Below, in pieces: positions 1-5,326 of a DNA stretch of 5,326 bases. Every line of letters starts with the position of its first letter. Position 1 is the stretch's first letter. Location of the stretch: the NCBI GenBank assembly GCA_002839535.1, contig PGYF01000105.1:1-5326 (forward strand). Direction: 5' to 3'. The stretch is from Nitrospira bacterium HGW-Nitrospira-1. Its GTDB lineage: Bacteria > Nitrospirota > Thermodesulfovibrionia > Thermodesulfovibrionales > UBA6898. The translations under genes and the position numbers were made by a program. Below the pieces are notes generated by a model. That model saw only the letters and a list, made by a program, of their open reading frames with translations. It searched no databases and was not told the DNA's origin.

Positions 1-98
1 GACTTTAAAAGAGGTAAAAAAGTAGAATTGGTTGGAGTAGATTTTACATGAGGCAACGAATATTCATTTCGTATAGTTTTTTAAATGAGGCAACAGGT
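1..98. repeat. Left arm of a perfect 98-bp inverted repeat
   Basis: Bases 1-98 are the exact reverse complement of 2410-2507 (position i pairs with 2508-i). Pairing fails at 99/2409, so the inner edge is sharp. The outer edge coincides with the window edge, so the true length may be greater. The arm forms the leader region of rho and contains a TATAGT hexamer (72-77) that could be a -10 element, without a convincing -35 at normal spacing. Read on the minus strand, 56 to 1 is the same TTG-started frame that begins the small membrane protein at 2452, running off the window. The arm also holds two copies of ATGAGGCAAC (48-57 and 85-94). Confidence 0.97.
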
Positions 99-162
99 CC
101 CGCATGGACAGGACAATAACCTTCCGGGAATCAAATACCCTAAAAAATATCACCCAAATAAT

Positions 163-168
163 GAGGAG
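163..168 (+). promoter_or_regulatory. Shine-Dalgarno site of rho
   Basis: GAGGAG lies seven bases before the ATG at 176. It fixes the Rho start at 176 rather than at the in-frame ATG at 104, which has no such site and would add 24 residues unrelated to Rho. Confidence 0.8.
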
Positions 169-175
169 TAAAATA

Positions 176-1435
176 ATGGGAAATATCTCAATTTCCGAAC
201 TAAAAGAAAAAACTATCGAAGAACTTACTGCTGTTGCCAAAGAACTTAAGGTTGAAGGCGCATCAGGGCTGAGGAAACAGGACCTGATTTTTGCGATTCT
301 CCAGGCACAGACAGAAAAAACCGGGAACGCTTTTTCGGCAGGGGTACTGGAGATCCTTCCGGACGGGTTCGGGTTTCTGCGGTCGCCGGATTACAGTTAC
401 CTTCCGGGGCCTGATGACATATATGTTTCGCCGTCTCAAATACGGAGGTTCAACCTTAGGACAGGAGACCTGGTGTCAGGCCAGATAAGGCCGCCAAAGG
501 AATCGGAAAGATATTTCGCCCTTTTGAAAGTCGAGGCGATAAACCACGAATCACCCGAAGAAAATGTCAAGAGGCCTCTCTTTGATAACCTCATCCCCTA
601 TTACCCGACCGAAAGAATAAAGCTCGAGTACGATCCTACTGACTATTCAACCCGTGTCATGGAACTCATCACGCCTATCGGCATGGGACAGAGGGGCATG
701 ATCGTGGCTGCGCCGAGAACAGGCAAGACTGTGCTGCTTCAGTCAATCGCAAAGGCAATCAAGAAGAACCACAAGGACATTCATCTGATAATACTGCTGA
801 TAGACGAACGCCCTGAAGAGGTTACGGACTGGAAGCGTCAGGTATCTCAGGCAGAGATAATCGCTTCAACATTCGACGAGCCTCCGCAGAGACACTGCCA
901 GGTATCAGAGATGGTCATTGACAGGGCAAAACGCCTTGTCGAGTCCAGGAAAAACGTGGTCATTCTCTTAGACAGCATAACCAGGCTTGCCCGGGCATAC
1001 AATGCAATAATGCCGTCAAGCGGGAAAGTGCTCTCCGGCGGTCTGGATTCAAACGCACTCCAGAAACCCAAAAGGTTTTTTGGCGCTGCGCGTAATATCG
1101 AAAACCACGGAAGTCTGTCCATCCTTGCAACAGCGCTCGTTGACACAGGCAGCAGGATGGATGATGTTATATTCGAAGAGTTTAAAGGGACCGGCAACAT
1201 GGAGCTGCACCTTGACAGAAAACTCGTGGAAAAGAGGATATTCCCGACCATTGACATCAATGCCTCAGGAACCAGAAAAGAAGAACTCCTGGTTGACAAG
1301 GATGTGCTTTCCAGGATGTGGATCCTGAGAAAGGTGCTCAACCCTCTCAGTACGGTCGAGAGCATGGAATTCCTGCTCGGCAAACTTACCGGGACGAAAA
1401 CAAATAAAGATTTTCTGGATATGATGAACAAATAA
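176..1435 (+). CDS. rho: Transcription termination factor Rho
   Basis: This gene encodes the hexameric RNA-dependent ATPase/helicase that terminates untranslated transcripts in the cytoplasm. The product is 419 residues, the same length as E. coli Rho, and carries no large N-terminal insertion of the actinobacterial kind. Visible parts in order: an N-terminal helical Rho_N region (about 5-45); a cold-shock-like RNA-binding domain with RNP motif GFGFLR (64-69) and the conserved stretch ending SPSQIRRFNLRTGD (85-98); the Walker A loop APRTGKT (179-185, with K184 and T185); catalytic E211 in DERPEEV; Walker B VVILLD (261-266); the Q-loop around SGKVLSGG (282-289); and the arginine finger R367 in SGTRKEE. 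All key residues are present, so it should be active. No rpmE follows, although rho and rpmE are neighbours in many bacteria. The gene stands alone and converges on the osmC-like gene. Confidence 0.98.
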   Translation: MGNISISELKEKTIEELTAVAKELKVEGASGLRKQDLIFAILQAQTEKTGNAFSAGVLEILPDGFGFLRSPDYSYLPGPDDIYVSPSQIRRFNLRTGDLVSGQIRPPKESERYFALLKVEAINHESPEENVKRPLFDNLIPYYPTERIKLEYDPTDYSTRVMELITPIGMGQRGMIVAAPRTGKTVLLQSIAKAIKKNHKDIHLIILLIDERPEEVTDWKRQVSQAEIIASTFDEPPQRHCQVSEMVIDRAKRLVESRKNVVILLDSITRLARAYNAIMPSSGKVLSGGLDSNALQKPKRFFGAARNIENHGSLSILATALVDTGSRMDDVIFEEFKGTGNMELHLDRKLVEKRIFPTIDINASGTRKEELLVDKDVLSRMWILRKVLNPLSTVESMEFLLGKLTGTKTNKDFLDMMNK

Positions 1436-1441
1436 AAGACC

Positions 1442-1469
1442 GTGATGCGTAATGAGTGATGAGTGGAAT
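1442..1469 (+). repeat. Degenerate heptamer run after rho
   Basis: Directly after the rho stop, four degenerate 7-base units follow one another: GTGATGC, GTAATGA, GTGATGA, GTGGAAT. The first three agree at five or more of seven positions with each other, and the last is weaker. No coding or terminator function is evident. It is probably a small simple-sequence remnant. Confidence 0.45.
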
Positions 1470-1490
1470 ACAGCTGCTTCTTTTGTGAAG

Positions 1491-1683
1491 AATAAGCAAG
1501 AACTCCCTGTGCTCTTGGCGCAGGGCTGAATTGCTTCCTGATTTGTGTCATTGCCCGACCCCCCTCCGTCATTCCACGACTTGATCGGGGAATCCAGACC
1601 CTATCCTGGATTCGGAGCCTGCCCCGACCCCCTGATCAAGTCAGAGGGCATGCTTGATGCGGGGGTCAAGCCGGACAATGACA
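1491..1683. repeat. Composite palindromic intergenic repeat, copy A
   Basis: This stretch is closely matched by 5112-5301. It starts with AATAAGCAAG and a hairpin CCCTGTGC/GCGCAGGG (1505-1512/1518-1525, loop TCTTG). One 21-base GTCATTGCCCGAC... unit (1547-1567) follows, then the 29-base motif GTCATTCCACGA...GGGGAATCCA (1568-1596), and it closes with GGACAATGACA, roughly the inverse of the TGTCATTG at 1546. Compared with copy B it has one fewer 21-base unit and about 26 extra bases near 1626-1651, including CCCTGATCAAGTCAGAGGG, which can itself fold. It fills the space between the convergent rho and osmC-like genes. Its hairpins may help stop transcription from both sides, but no T-rich tract of a standard intrinsic terminator is visible. 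Confidence 0.9.
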
Positions 1684-1706
1684 GAAGAAATTTGTTTTGA
1701 CACTTC

Positions 1707-2180
1707 TTATTCAATAATATAGCTGACCTTGACCTCCAGGTCCTTTCTGAGCGAATGGTAGACAGAGCAGTACTTCTCCTGTGAGAGGGAGATCACCCTG
1801 TCCATCTTCTTTGGCGTAATGTTTTCACCCGATATATGAATCACCATCTCTATCTTTGTGTAATACTGGGGAGGGGTCGGGTTTCTTTCCCCTGTTATGT
1901 CAACCTTGAATTTTGAAATGACCGCCTTCATCTTCTGAAGGAAAGAAACGCAGTCGATCGCGAGACATCCTGCCACGCTCAGGAGCAGACTTTCCGTTGG
2001 CGTGCAGCCCCACTGGACATGCGCATCGAAGTCTATCTCCTCGCCGCGCTGCGTCCTGCCCTTGAAGATAAGCTCCTTGTCCCATGTGACCGACCCTTTA
2101 TTTGCCGGGACGATTTTGCCCTTGTATCCCTCCAGGGATTTATCGAGCTTTTCTATCTCTTTATCTTCCGACTTGCCCAT
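1707..2180 (-). CDS. OsmC-family protein
   Basis: This gene encodes a 157-residue protein of the OsmC/Ohr superfamily, small cytoplasmic dimers that often reduce organic hydroperoxides using two cysteines. The family signature is clear: TPTESLLLSVAGC (60-72) with E64, then a long helix AIDCVSFLQKMK (74-85), and later KYCSVYHSL (136-144). C72 and C138 occupy the positions of the usual reactive pair. C59 and C77 are additional. It looks closer to the YhfA-like branch (two-domain fold, less certain substrate) than to classical Ohr, but I cannot assign a substrate. The ATG at 2180 is chosen because AAGGAGG lies five bases upstream. A GTG at 2198 in frame would swallow that site. The first 20 residues are charged and are probably a flexible extension. 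Confidence 0.9.
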   Translation of the reverse strand: MGKSEDKEIEKLDKSLEGYKGKIVPANKGSVTWDKELIFKGRTQRGEEIDFDAHVQWGCTPTESLLLSVAGCLAIDCVSFLQKMKAVISKFKVDITGERNPTPPQYYTKIEMVIHISGENITPKKMDRVISLSQEKYCSVYHSLRKDLEVKVSYIIE

Positions 2181-2185
2181 ATCTT

Positions 2186-2192
2186 CCTCCTT
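2186..2192 (-). promoter_or_regulatory. Shine-Dalgarno site of the osmC-like gene
   Basis: On the minus strand AAGGAGG is followed by five bases and the ATG at 2180. It is a near-perfect anti-16S match and decides the start against the GTG at 2198. Confidence 0.85.
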
Positions 2193-2199
2193 TGACACA

Positions 2200-2409
2200 T
2201 TATCTAAAATTACAAGTTAAATATTTTAACACAGATAAAAACAGTTTATGGAAAGGCGCTCACCGGAAACGGCGGAAGCCTGGCGCCCTATGTTGGGCTG
2301 CTGCTGCATTAACGGCTTCCGTCATGAGTGGTTACCACAGCATTTTCTTCCCCGGAACTGCTCAAAACAGAAGTGTTTTTTCACTAAAAACCAATGAGTT
2401 ATTGTTGGC
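2200..2409. other. Non-coding spacer, no recognised gene
   Basis: This is the interval between the start region of the osmC-like gene and the right inverted-repeat arm. The part next to osmC (2201-2245) is AT-rich and presumably carries its promoter, though I could not pick a convincing -35/-10 pair. The middle (about 2260-2325) is GC-rich and can pair CGGAAGCC (2273-2280) with GGCTTCCG (2314-2321), an eight-base stem around a 33-base loop. Frames here are open for short distances but have no family resemblance that I can see. I recognise no riboswitch or RNA family. Confidence 0.5.
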
Positions 2410-2507
2410 ACCTGTTGCCTCATTTAAAAAACTATACGAAATGAATATTCGTTGCCTCATGTAAAATCTACTCCAACCAATTCTACTTTTTTACCTCTTT
2501 TAAAGTC
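2410..2507. repeat. Right arm of the perfect 98-bp inverted repeat
   Basis: Exact reverse complement of 1-98, with 2311 bases between the arms. The arm runs from the spacer into the coding frame of the small membrane protein, so that codons 1-18 of that frame (2452-2505) are repeat sequence. Within the arm GTTGCCTCAT occurs twice (2414-2423 and 2451-2460, period 37), and the longer 16-base versions agree at 15 positions. GAATATTC (2443-2450) is an 8-base palindrome between them. AT content drops sharply just beyond 2510, where clearly coding sequence begins. Confidence 0.97.
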
Positions 2508-2802
2508 TATAGGGGCAGCGATCGGAGTGTTGGTATTTCTGGTATCCGGAATAATACCGGGGTTTTATTTCGGCAGCTACAGCACATTGATACTGTTGAG
2601 TCATCTGGCAGGCGGGTCTGTGGAGACTGCGACGATCGTAAGGCTGCTGAGGGTAGTGGGCATTGCGCTCGGCATCTTCTGTGTCGGGTCATTCCACATT
2701 GTGCTGGGTTCAGTATTTGGAACAGCGATGGGCTATGCGGTTGACGTTATCAGCAGTGTCGGCAAGGCAAAAAAGCCGGCGGAAGCCCAGGCCAACAACT
2801 AA
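2452..2802 (+). CDS. Small two-segment hypothetical membrane protein
   Basis: I do not recognise this gene. The frame from TTG at 2452 gives 116 residues. Two hydrophobic stretches are visible, about 20-49 (IGAAIGVLVFLVSGIIPGFY, then a less hydrophobic GSYSTLILL) and about 67-99, separated by a polar link with HLAGGSVETATIVR. The tail is short and basic/polar (KAKKPAEAQANN). The glycine-rich helices suggest tightly packed membrane segments in the inner membrane. The start is uncertain. TTG 2452 has no good ribosome site, and an in-frame stop at 2425-2427 limits extension. Internal GTG 2527 and TTG 2530 would cut into the first helix. The first 18 codons lie in the inverted-repeat arm, so the native 5' end may have been replaced or misassembled. 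It is unrelated in orientation or function to its neighbours as far as I can tell. Confidence 0.6.
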   Translation: MPHVKSTPTNSTFLPLLKSIGAAIGVLVFLVSGIIPGFYFGSYSTLILLSHLAGGSVETATIVRLLRVVGIALGIFCVGSFHIVLGSVFGTAMGYAVDVISSVGKAKKPAEAQANN

Positions 2803-2812
2803 CCCGCATATT

Positions 2813-3053
2813 TCATTTTGGAGGCGCCTGGGCTATAGTAAGACAATCGAGCCTCTTGCAAAAGTCTAAGTTTGTCATTCCCCGACTTGATCGGGGAATC
2901 CAGACAAGCAATACTTTCGCAAGGGCCTCAATCATTTTGGAGGCGCCTGGGCTATAGTAAGACAATCGAGCCTCTTGCAAAAGTCTAAGTTTGTCATTCC
3001 CCGACTTGATCGGGGAATCCAGATAAACAATACTTTCGCAAGGGCCTCAATCA
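2813..3053 (+). repeat. Tandem duplication of a 119-bp unit upstream of serS
   Basis: The units 2813-2931 and 2932-3050 match at 117 of 119 positions; the differences are C2905/T3024 and G2908/A3027. Agreement continues three more bases, to 3053. Each unit has an inner element of 81 bases (2849-2929 and 2968-3048) bounded by imperfect inverted ends, GAGCCTCTTGCAAAAGT and ACTTTCGCAAGGGCCTC (14 of 17 positions complementary). In its middle is the palindrome ATTCCCCGA-cttga-TCGGGGAAT. This looks like a MITE or REP-like non-autonomous element with its flank copied in tandem. It fills nearly the whole gap between the membrane-protein gene and serS and lies in the likely serS promoter/leader region. 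Confidence 0.95.
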
Positions 3054-3062
3054 ATATAAAAT

Positions 3063-3066
3063 GGAG
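3063..3066 (+). promoter_or_regulatory. Shine-Dalgarno site of serS
   Basis: GGAG ends seven bases before the ATG at 3074. It supports that start over the in-frame ATG at 2975, which lies inside the tandem repeat and would merely translate repeat sequence. Confidence 0.75.
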
Positions 3067-3073
3067 TTGCAAG

Positions 3074-4339
3074 ATGCTTGATGCAAGGTTTATAAGAGAA
3101 AATATCAATGCAGTGAAAGAAGCGCTGCAAAAGAGGAGATATGAATTCCCCCTGTCGCATTTTCTGGCAATAGAAGAAAAAAGGATGGTCTTGCTCAAAG
3201 AGGCTGAGGAACTGCGGAACAGACGAAATGTGGTCTCCGAAGGGATAGGCAGACTAAAGAGAGAGAAGGCAGACGCCTCTTCGCAACTCGAGGAGATGAA
3301 AGGTGTTTCAGACAAGATAAAGGCGCTTGACGAAAAACAGAGGGAAGTTGAAGATGAGACGAGGAACCTGCTCCTGACAATACCGAATATCCCGGACGAA
3401 TCAGTGCCCGTAGGCAGGGACGAGACAGAAAACATCGAGATGCGGAAATGGGGCGCCCCGGCGAAATTTACATTTGAGCCTCTGAACCACTGGGACATTG
3501 CCGCAACGCTCGACATTATAGACTTCGACCGCGCTTCAAAGATCGCGGGCGCGAGGTTCGCACTCATGAAGGGGGCAGGCGCACGGCTCGAAAGATCGCT
3601 GATGAACTTCATGCTTGACCTCAACACATCAAAAGGCTATACAGAAATCTTTCCTCCTGTCCTGGTCAACAGGGAGAGCATGATCGGGACAGGACAGCTT
3701 CCAAAATTTGAGATGGAACTCTTCAGGATTGCAGACCCTGAGCTTTACCTCATCCCGACCGCCGAGGTCCCTGTGACAAATATGCATCGGGACGAAATCC
3801 TGAAAGAAGAAGACCTGCCGATTTATTACACCGCATATACGCCGTGTTTCAGGAGAGAGGCTGGTTCTTACGGCAAGGATACAAGGGGGTTGATCAGGCA
3901 GCATCAGTTTAACAAGGTCGAACTCGTAAAATTTGTAAAGCCTGAAGATTCCTATGCGGAATTTGAGAAGCTGACGAATGACGCCGAGGACATACTCCAG
4001 CGGCTCGGGCTGCCATACAGGGTGATAACCTTATGCACAGGAGATATGGGTTTTTCCGCTGCCAAGACATACGACATTGAGGTATGGCTTCCAGGCCAGA
4101 ACACGTACAGGGAGATTTCATCCTGTTCGAATTTCGAGGACTTTCAGGCTCGAAGGGCGGGCATACGGTTCAAGCGCACAGGGAAAAAGGGCGCTGAGTT
4201 TGTGCATACCCTGAACGGGTCAGGACTTGCAATCGGCAGGACACTTGTGGCCATCCTTGAAAATTACCAGCAAAAAGAGGGCTCGGTCATAGTGCCTGAG
4301 GCATTGAGACAGTATATGGGGACTGACAGGATACAATAA
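3074..4339 (+). CDS. serS: Seryl-tRNA synthetase
   Basis: This class II aminoacyl-tRNA synthetase charges tRNA-Ser, and also tRNA-Sec where present, with serine using ATP in the cytoplasm. The 421-residue product has the usual bacterial length (about 420-430) and begins MLDARFIREN, the typical SerRS start. Residues about 28-100 form the charged, heptad-like antiparallel coiled-coil arm that grips the long variable arm of the tRNA. The catalytic domain follows. It contains motif 1 around the stretch FPPVLVNRESMIGTGQLPKF (193-212), the serine-site TAEVP (229-233), motif 2 with FRREAGSYG and RGLIRQHQF (259-279), and motif 3 NGSGLAIGRTLVAILEN (381-397) with its invariant R389. No residue expected for catalysis looks missing. 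It is preceded by the tandem repeat and followed 52 bases later by the convergent FKBP gene, so it is probably transcribed alone. Confidence 0.98.
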   Translation: MLDARFIRENINAVKEALQKRRYEFPLSHFLAIEEKRMVLLKEAEELRNRRNVVSEGIGRLKREKADASSQLEEMKGVSDKIKALDEKQREVEDETRNLLLTIPNIPDESVPVGRDETENIEMRKWGAPAKFTFEPLNHWDIAATLDIIDFDRASKIAGARFALMKGAGARLERSLMNFMLDLNTSKGYTEIFPPVLVNRESMIGTGQLPKFEMELFRIADPELYLIPTAEVPVTNMHRDEILKEEDLPIYYTAYTPCFRREAGSYGKDTRGLIRQHQFNKVELVKFVKPEDSYAEFEKLTNDAEDILQRLGLPYRVITLCTGDMGFSAAKTYDIEVWLPGQNTYREISSCSNFEDFQARRAGIRFKRTGKKGAEFVHTLNGSGLAIGRTLVAILENYQQKEGSVIVPEALRQYMGTDRIQ

Positions 4340-4348
4340 AAGCGGCAG

Positions 4349-4377
4349 GCAGGGCTGGTCCATTGAACCGGCCCTGC
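4349..4377. terminator. Shared hairpin terminator between serS and the FKBP gene
   Basis: GCAGGGCTGGT (4349-4359) pairs with ACCGGCCCTGC (4367-4377) over 11 positions with one G-T wobble and a seven-base loop. It lies between two converging stop codons (4339 and 4392). On the minus strand the stem is followed after a few bases by CTTTTATTG (T4), on the plus strand only by a weak CACATTT. It is therefore a better intrinsic terminator for the FKBP gene than for serS, though it may serve both. Confidence 0.7.
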
Positions 4378-4391
4378 TCACATTTCAGGAT

Positions 4392-5081
4392 CTATTTCAC
4401 AGAGATCAATTCGATTTCAAAGATCAGTGTTGCATTCGGGCCTATGGCGTTGCCTGCCCCGCGCTCGCCATACGCAAGCGAGGAAGGGATAAACAGCTCC
4501 CACTTTGAGCCTTCTTTCATCAGCTGCAGGGCCTCTGTCCAGCCAGGGATAACTCCTTTAACCGGGAATGTTGCGGGCTCCCCGCGTTTGTAAGAGCTGT
4601 CGAATTCCGTGCCGTCAATCAATGTGCCGCGATAATTAGTGACTACGGTATCATCTGCCTTAGGGGTCTTCCCGGCGCCTTCTTTTATCACCTTGTATTG
4701 CAGACCGCTCGGGAGGGTTATTACCCCCTCTTTTTTCTTGTTTTCAGCGAGAAAGGCCTCTCCTGCTTTCATGTTTTTCTCCCCAAGCTGTTTAGCGTTC
4801 TCTGCCTGCTTTTCCATCAACTCCTTTTGCAGGGCAGTGAGGGTCTCTTTGATCTCCTGCTCGGTCAGGAGCATCTTGTTGCCGGAGACAGCATCCTTCA
4901 TGCCCTGTGCAAAAGCATTAAGGTCTACCTCAATTGACAGAGATTGTATTTTCTTCCCGAGATCAGCGCCCATGCTGTAGCTCTGTTTTTCCTTAGGCGT
5001 CTGGAACGCCTTCTTTTCTTCGGCATTGGCCTGGCCTGCCAAAAGAACAACACCTAAAACCATTGACAATAATAATTTCAT
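4392..5081 (-). CDS. Secreted FKBP-type peptidyl-prolyl isomerase (Mip/FkpA-like)
   Basis: This gene encodes a peptidyl-prolyl cis-trans isomerase/chaperone of the envelope, 229 residues. Residues 1-20 are a Sec signal peptide: K2, a hydrophobic core LLLSMVLGVVLLAG, and an ANA-EE cleavage site. There is no lipobox cysteine, so the protein is likely soluble in the periplasm. Residues about 26-115 are the helical FKBP_N dimerisation segment (QSYSMGADLGKKI, then a long charged helix rich in K, E and Q). The C-terminal FKBP domain (about 122-229) shows the expected active-site residues: Y150 in VVTNYRG, F160 and D161 in GTEFDSS, VIPGW (177-181, W181 at the pocket floor), Y204 in LAYGERG, and F221 near the end. 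The start at 5081 is supported by AAGGAG (5092-5087) five bases upstream. The family is FkpA/Mip/FklB-like, and the exact orthologue is unresolved. Confidence 0.93.
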   Translation of the reverse strand: MKLLLSMVLGVVLLAGQANAEEKKAFQTPKEKQSYSMGADLGKKIQSLSIEVDLNAFAQGMKDAVSGNKMLLTEQEIKETLTALQKELMEKQAENAKQLGEKNMKAGEAFLAENKKKEGVITLPSGLQYKVIKEGAGKTPKADDTVVTNYRGTLIDGTEFDSSYKRGEPATFPVKGVIPGWTEALQLMKEGSKWELFIPSSLAYGERGAGNAIGPNATLIFEIELISVK

Positions 5082-5111
5082 TTCTTCTCCTTTTACATGT
5101 TTATTTTAATA

Positions 5112-5301
5112 AATAAGCAAGAACTCCCTGTGCTCTTGGCACAGGGATGAATTGCTTCCTAATTTGTGTCATTCCACGACCCCCCTCCGTCATTCCACGA
5201 CCCCCCTCTGTCATTCCACGACTTGATCGGGGAATCCATACCCTATCCTGGATTCGGAGCCTGCCCCGCACTTGATGCGGGGGTCAAGCCGGACAATGAC
5301 A
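5112..5301. repeat. Composite palindromic intergenic repeat, copy B
   Basis: This is the second copy of the repeat at 1491-1683 in the same orientation, placed upstream of the FKBP gene. The leading hairpin CCCTGTGC/GCACAGGG (5126-5133/5139-5146) is perfect here. It has two 21-base GTCATTCCACGACCCCCCTC(C/T) units (5168-5188 and 5189-5209) before the 29-base motif (5210-5238), where copy A has one. A second perfect hairpin, CCCCGCA-cttga-TGCGGGG (5264-5282), is interrupted in copy A by the extra 26 bases. Bases 5315-5326 (CTGGATTCGGAG) repeat 5249-5260, so another partial unit begins at the window edge. The repeat comes within about 30 bases of the FKBP start and may include part of its promoter. 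Confidence 0.9.
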
Positions 5302-5326
5302 ACAATATATAAATCTGGATTCGGAG

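Noticed and set aside
104..175. N-terminal extension of Rho from an upstream in-frame ATG at 104
   Set aside because: The added 24 residues do not resemble Rho, the ATG lacks a ribosome site, and GAGGAG before 176 gives a protein of the exact E. coli length.
847..1572. Long open frame on the minus strand across the end of rho
   Set aside because: It is antisense to highly conserved rho codons and has no family resemblance; it is a shadow of the real gene.
2102..2464. Plus-strand frame of 120 residues over the osmC start and spacer
   Set aside because: It overlaps the well-supported osmC-like gene antisense, has no family resemblance, and changes composition along its length.
1..2507. Composite transposon or insertion sequence using the 98-bp arms as terminal inverted repeats
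   Set aside because: The interior encodes only Rho and an OsmC-like protein, with no transposase, and no target-site duplication can be checked because the left edge is at base 1.
2975..3073. Extension of SerRS upstream to 2975
   Set aside because: The extra codons only translate the tandem repeat, and SerRS proteins normally begin at the MLD... start with the GGAG site before it.
2932..3627. Long open frame on the minus strand across the start of serS
   Set aside because: It is antisense to serS and to the repeat, serine-rich in the manner of reverse-strand shadows, and without a recognisable domain.
5168..5238. CRISPR-like array in the repeated GTCATTCC units
   Set aside because: Units are contiguous 21-mers without unique spacers, no cas gene is present, and similar palindromic units occur singly elsewhere in the window.

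Overview
The window carries four well-supported bacterial housekeeping or stress genes and one small membrane-protein gene: transcription terminator Rho (176-1435, +), an OsmC-family protein (1707-2180, -), a two-segment hypothetical membrane protein (2452-2802, +), seryl-tRNA synthetase (3074-4339, +) and a secreted FKBP-type peptidyl-prolyl isomerase (4392-5081, -). The intergenic spaces are filled with dispersed palindromic repeats. The proteins and the many repeats of the type GTCATTCC...GGGGAATCC fit a Gram-negative, free-living bacterium of moderate GC. Nitrospirota or a deltaproteobacterial lineage is my guess from the feel of the proteins and repeats. It is an inference and has not been tested by any search.

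Layout. Bases 1-98 are one arm of a perfect inverted repeat whose other arm is 2410-2507. rho lies just inside the left arm. rho and the osmC-like gene converge on a 271-base spacer made of a heptamer run and a composite palindromic repeat (1491-1683). The osmC-like gene starts near 2180, and about 230 bases without a recognised gene separate it from the right arm. The right arm supplies the first 18 codons of the small membrane-protein frame. Between that gene and serS is a 119-base unit duplicated in tandem (2813-3053), each unit holding a small MITE-like hairpin element. serS and the FKBP gene converge on a compact hairpin terminator (4349-4377). Upstream of the FKBP gene, 5112-5301 is a second copy of the composite repeat seen after rho.

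Functionally the genes do not form a pathway or an operon. Rho acts in transcription termination, SerRS in translation, the OsmC-like protein probably in thiol-based stress handling, and the FKBP protein in folding in the envelope. I see no defence system, transposase, recombinase, phage gene or CRISPR array. The most unusual item is the perfect 98-base inverted repeat bracketing rho and osmC. It is either an invertible or duplicated segment or an assembly artefact at a contig end, and the sequence alone cannot decide between these.
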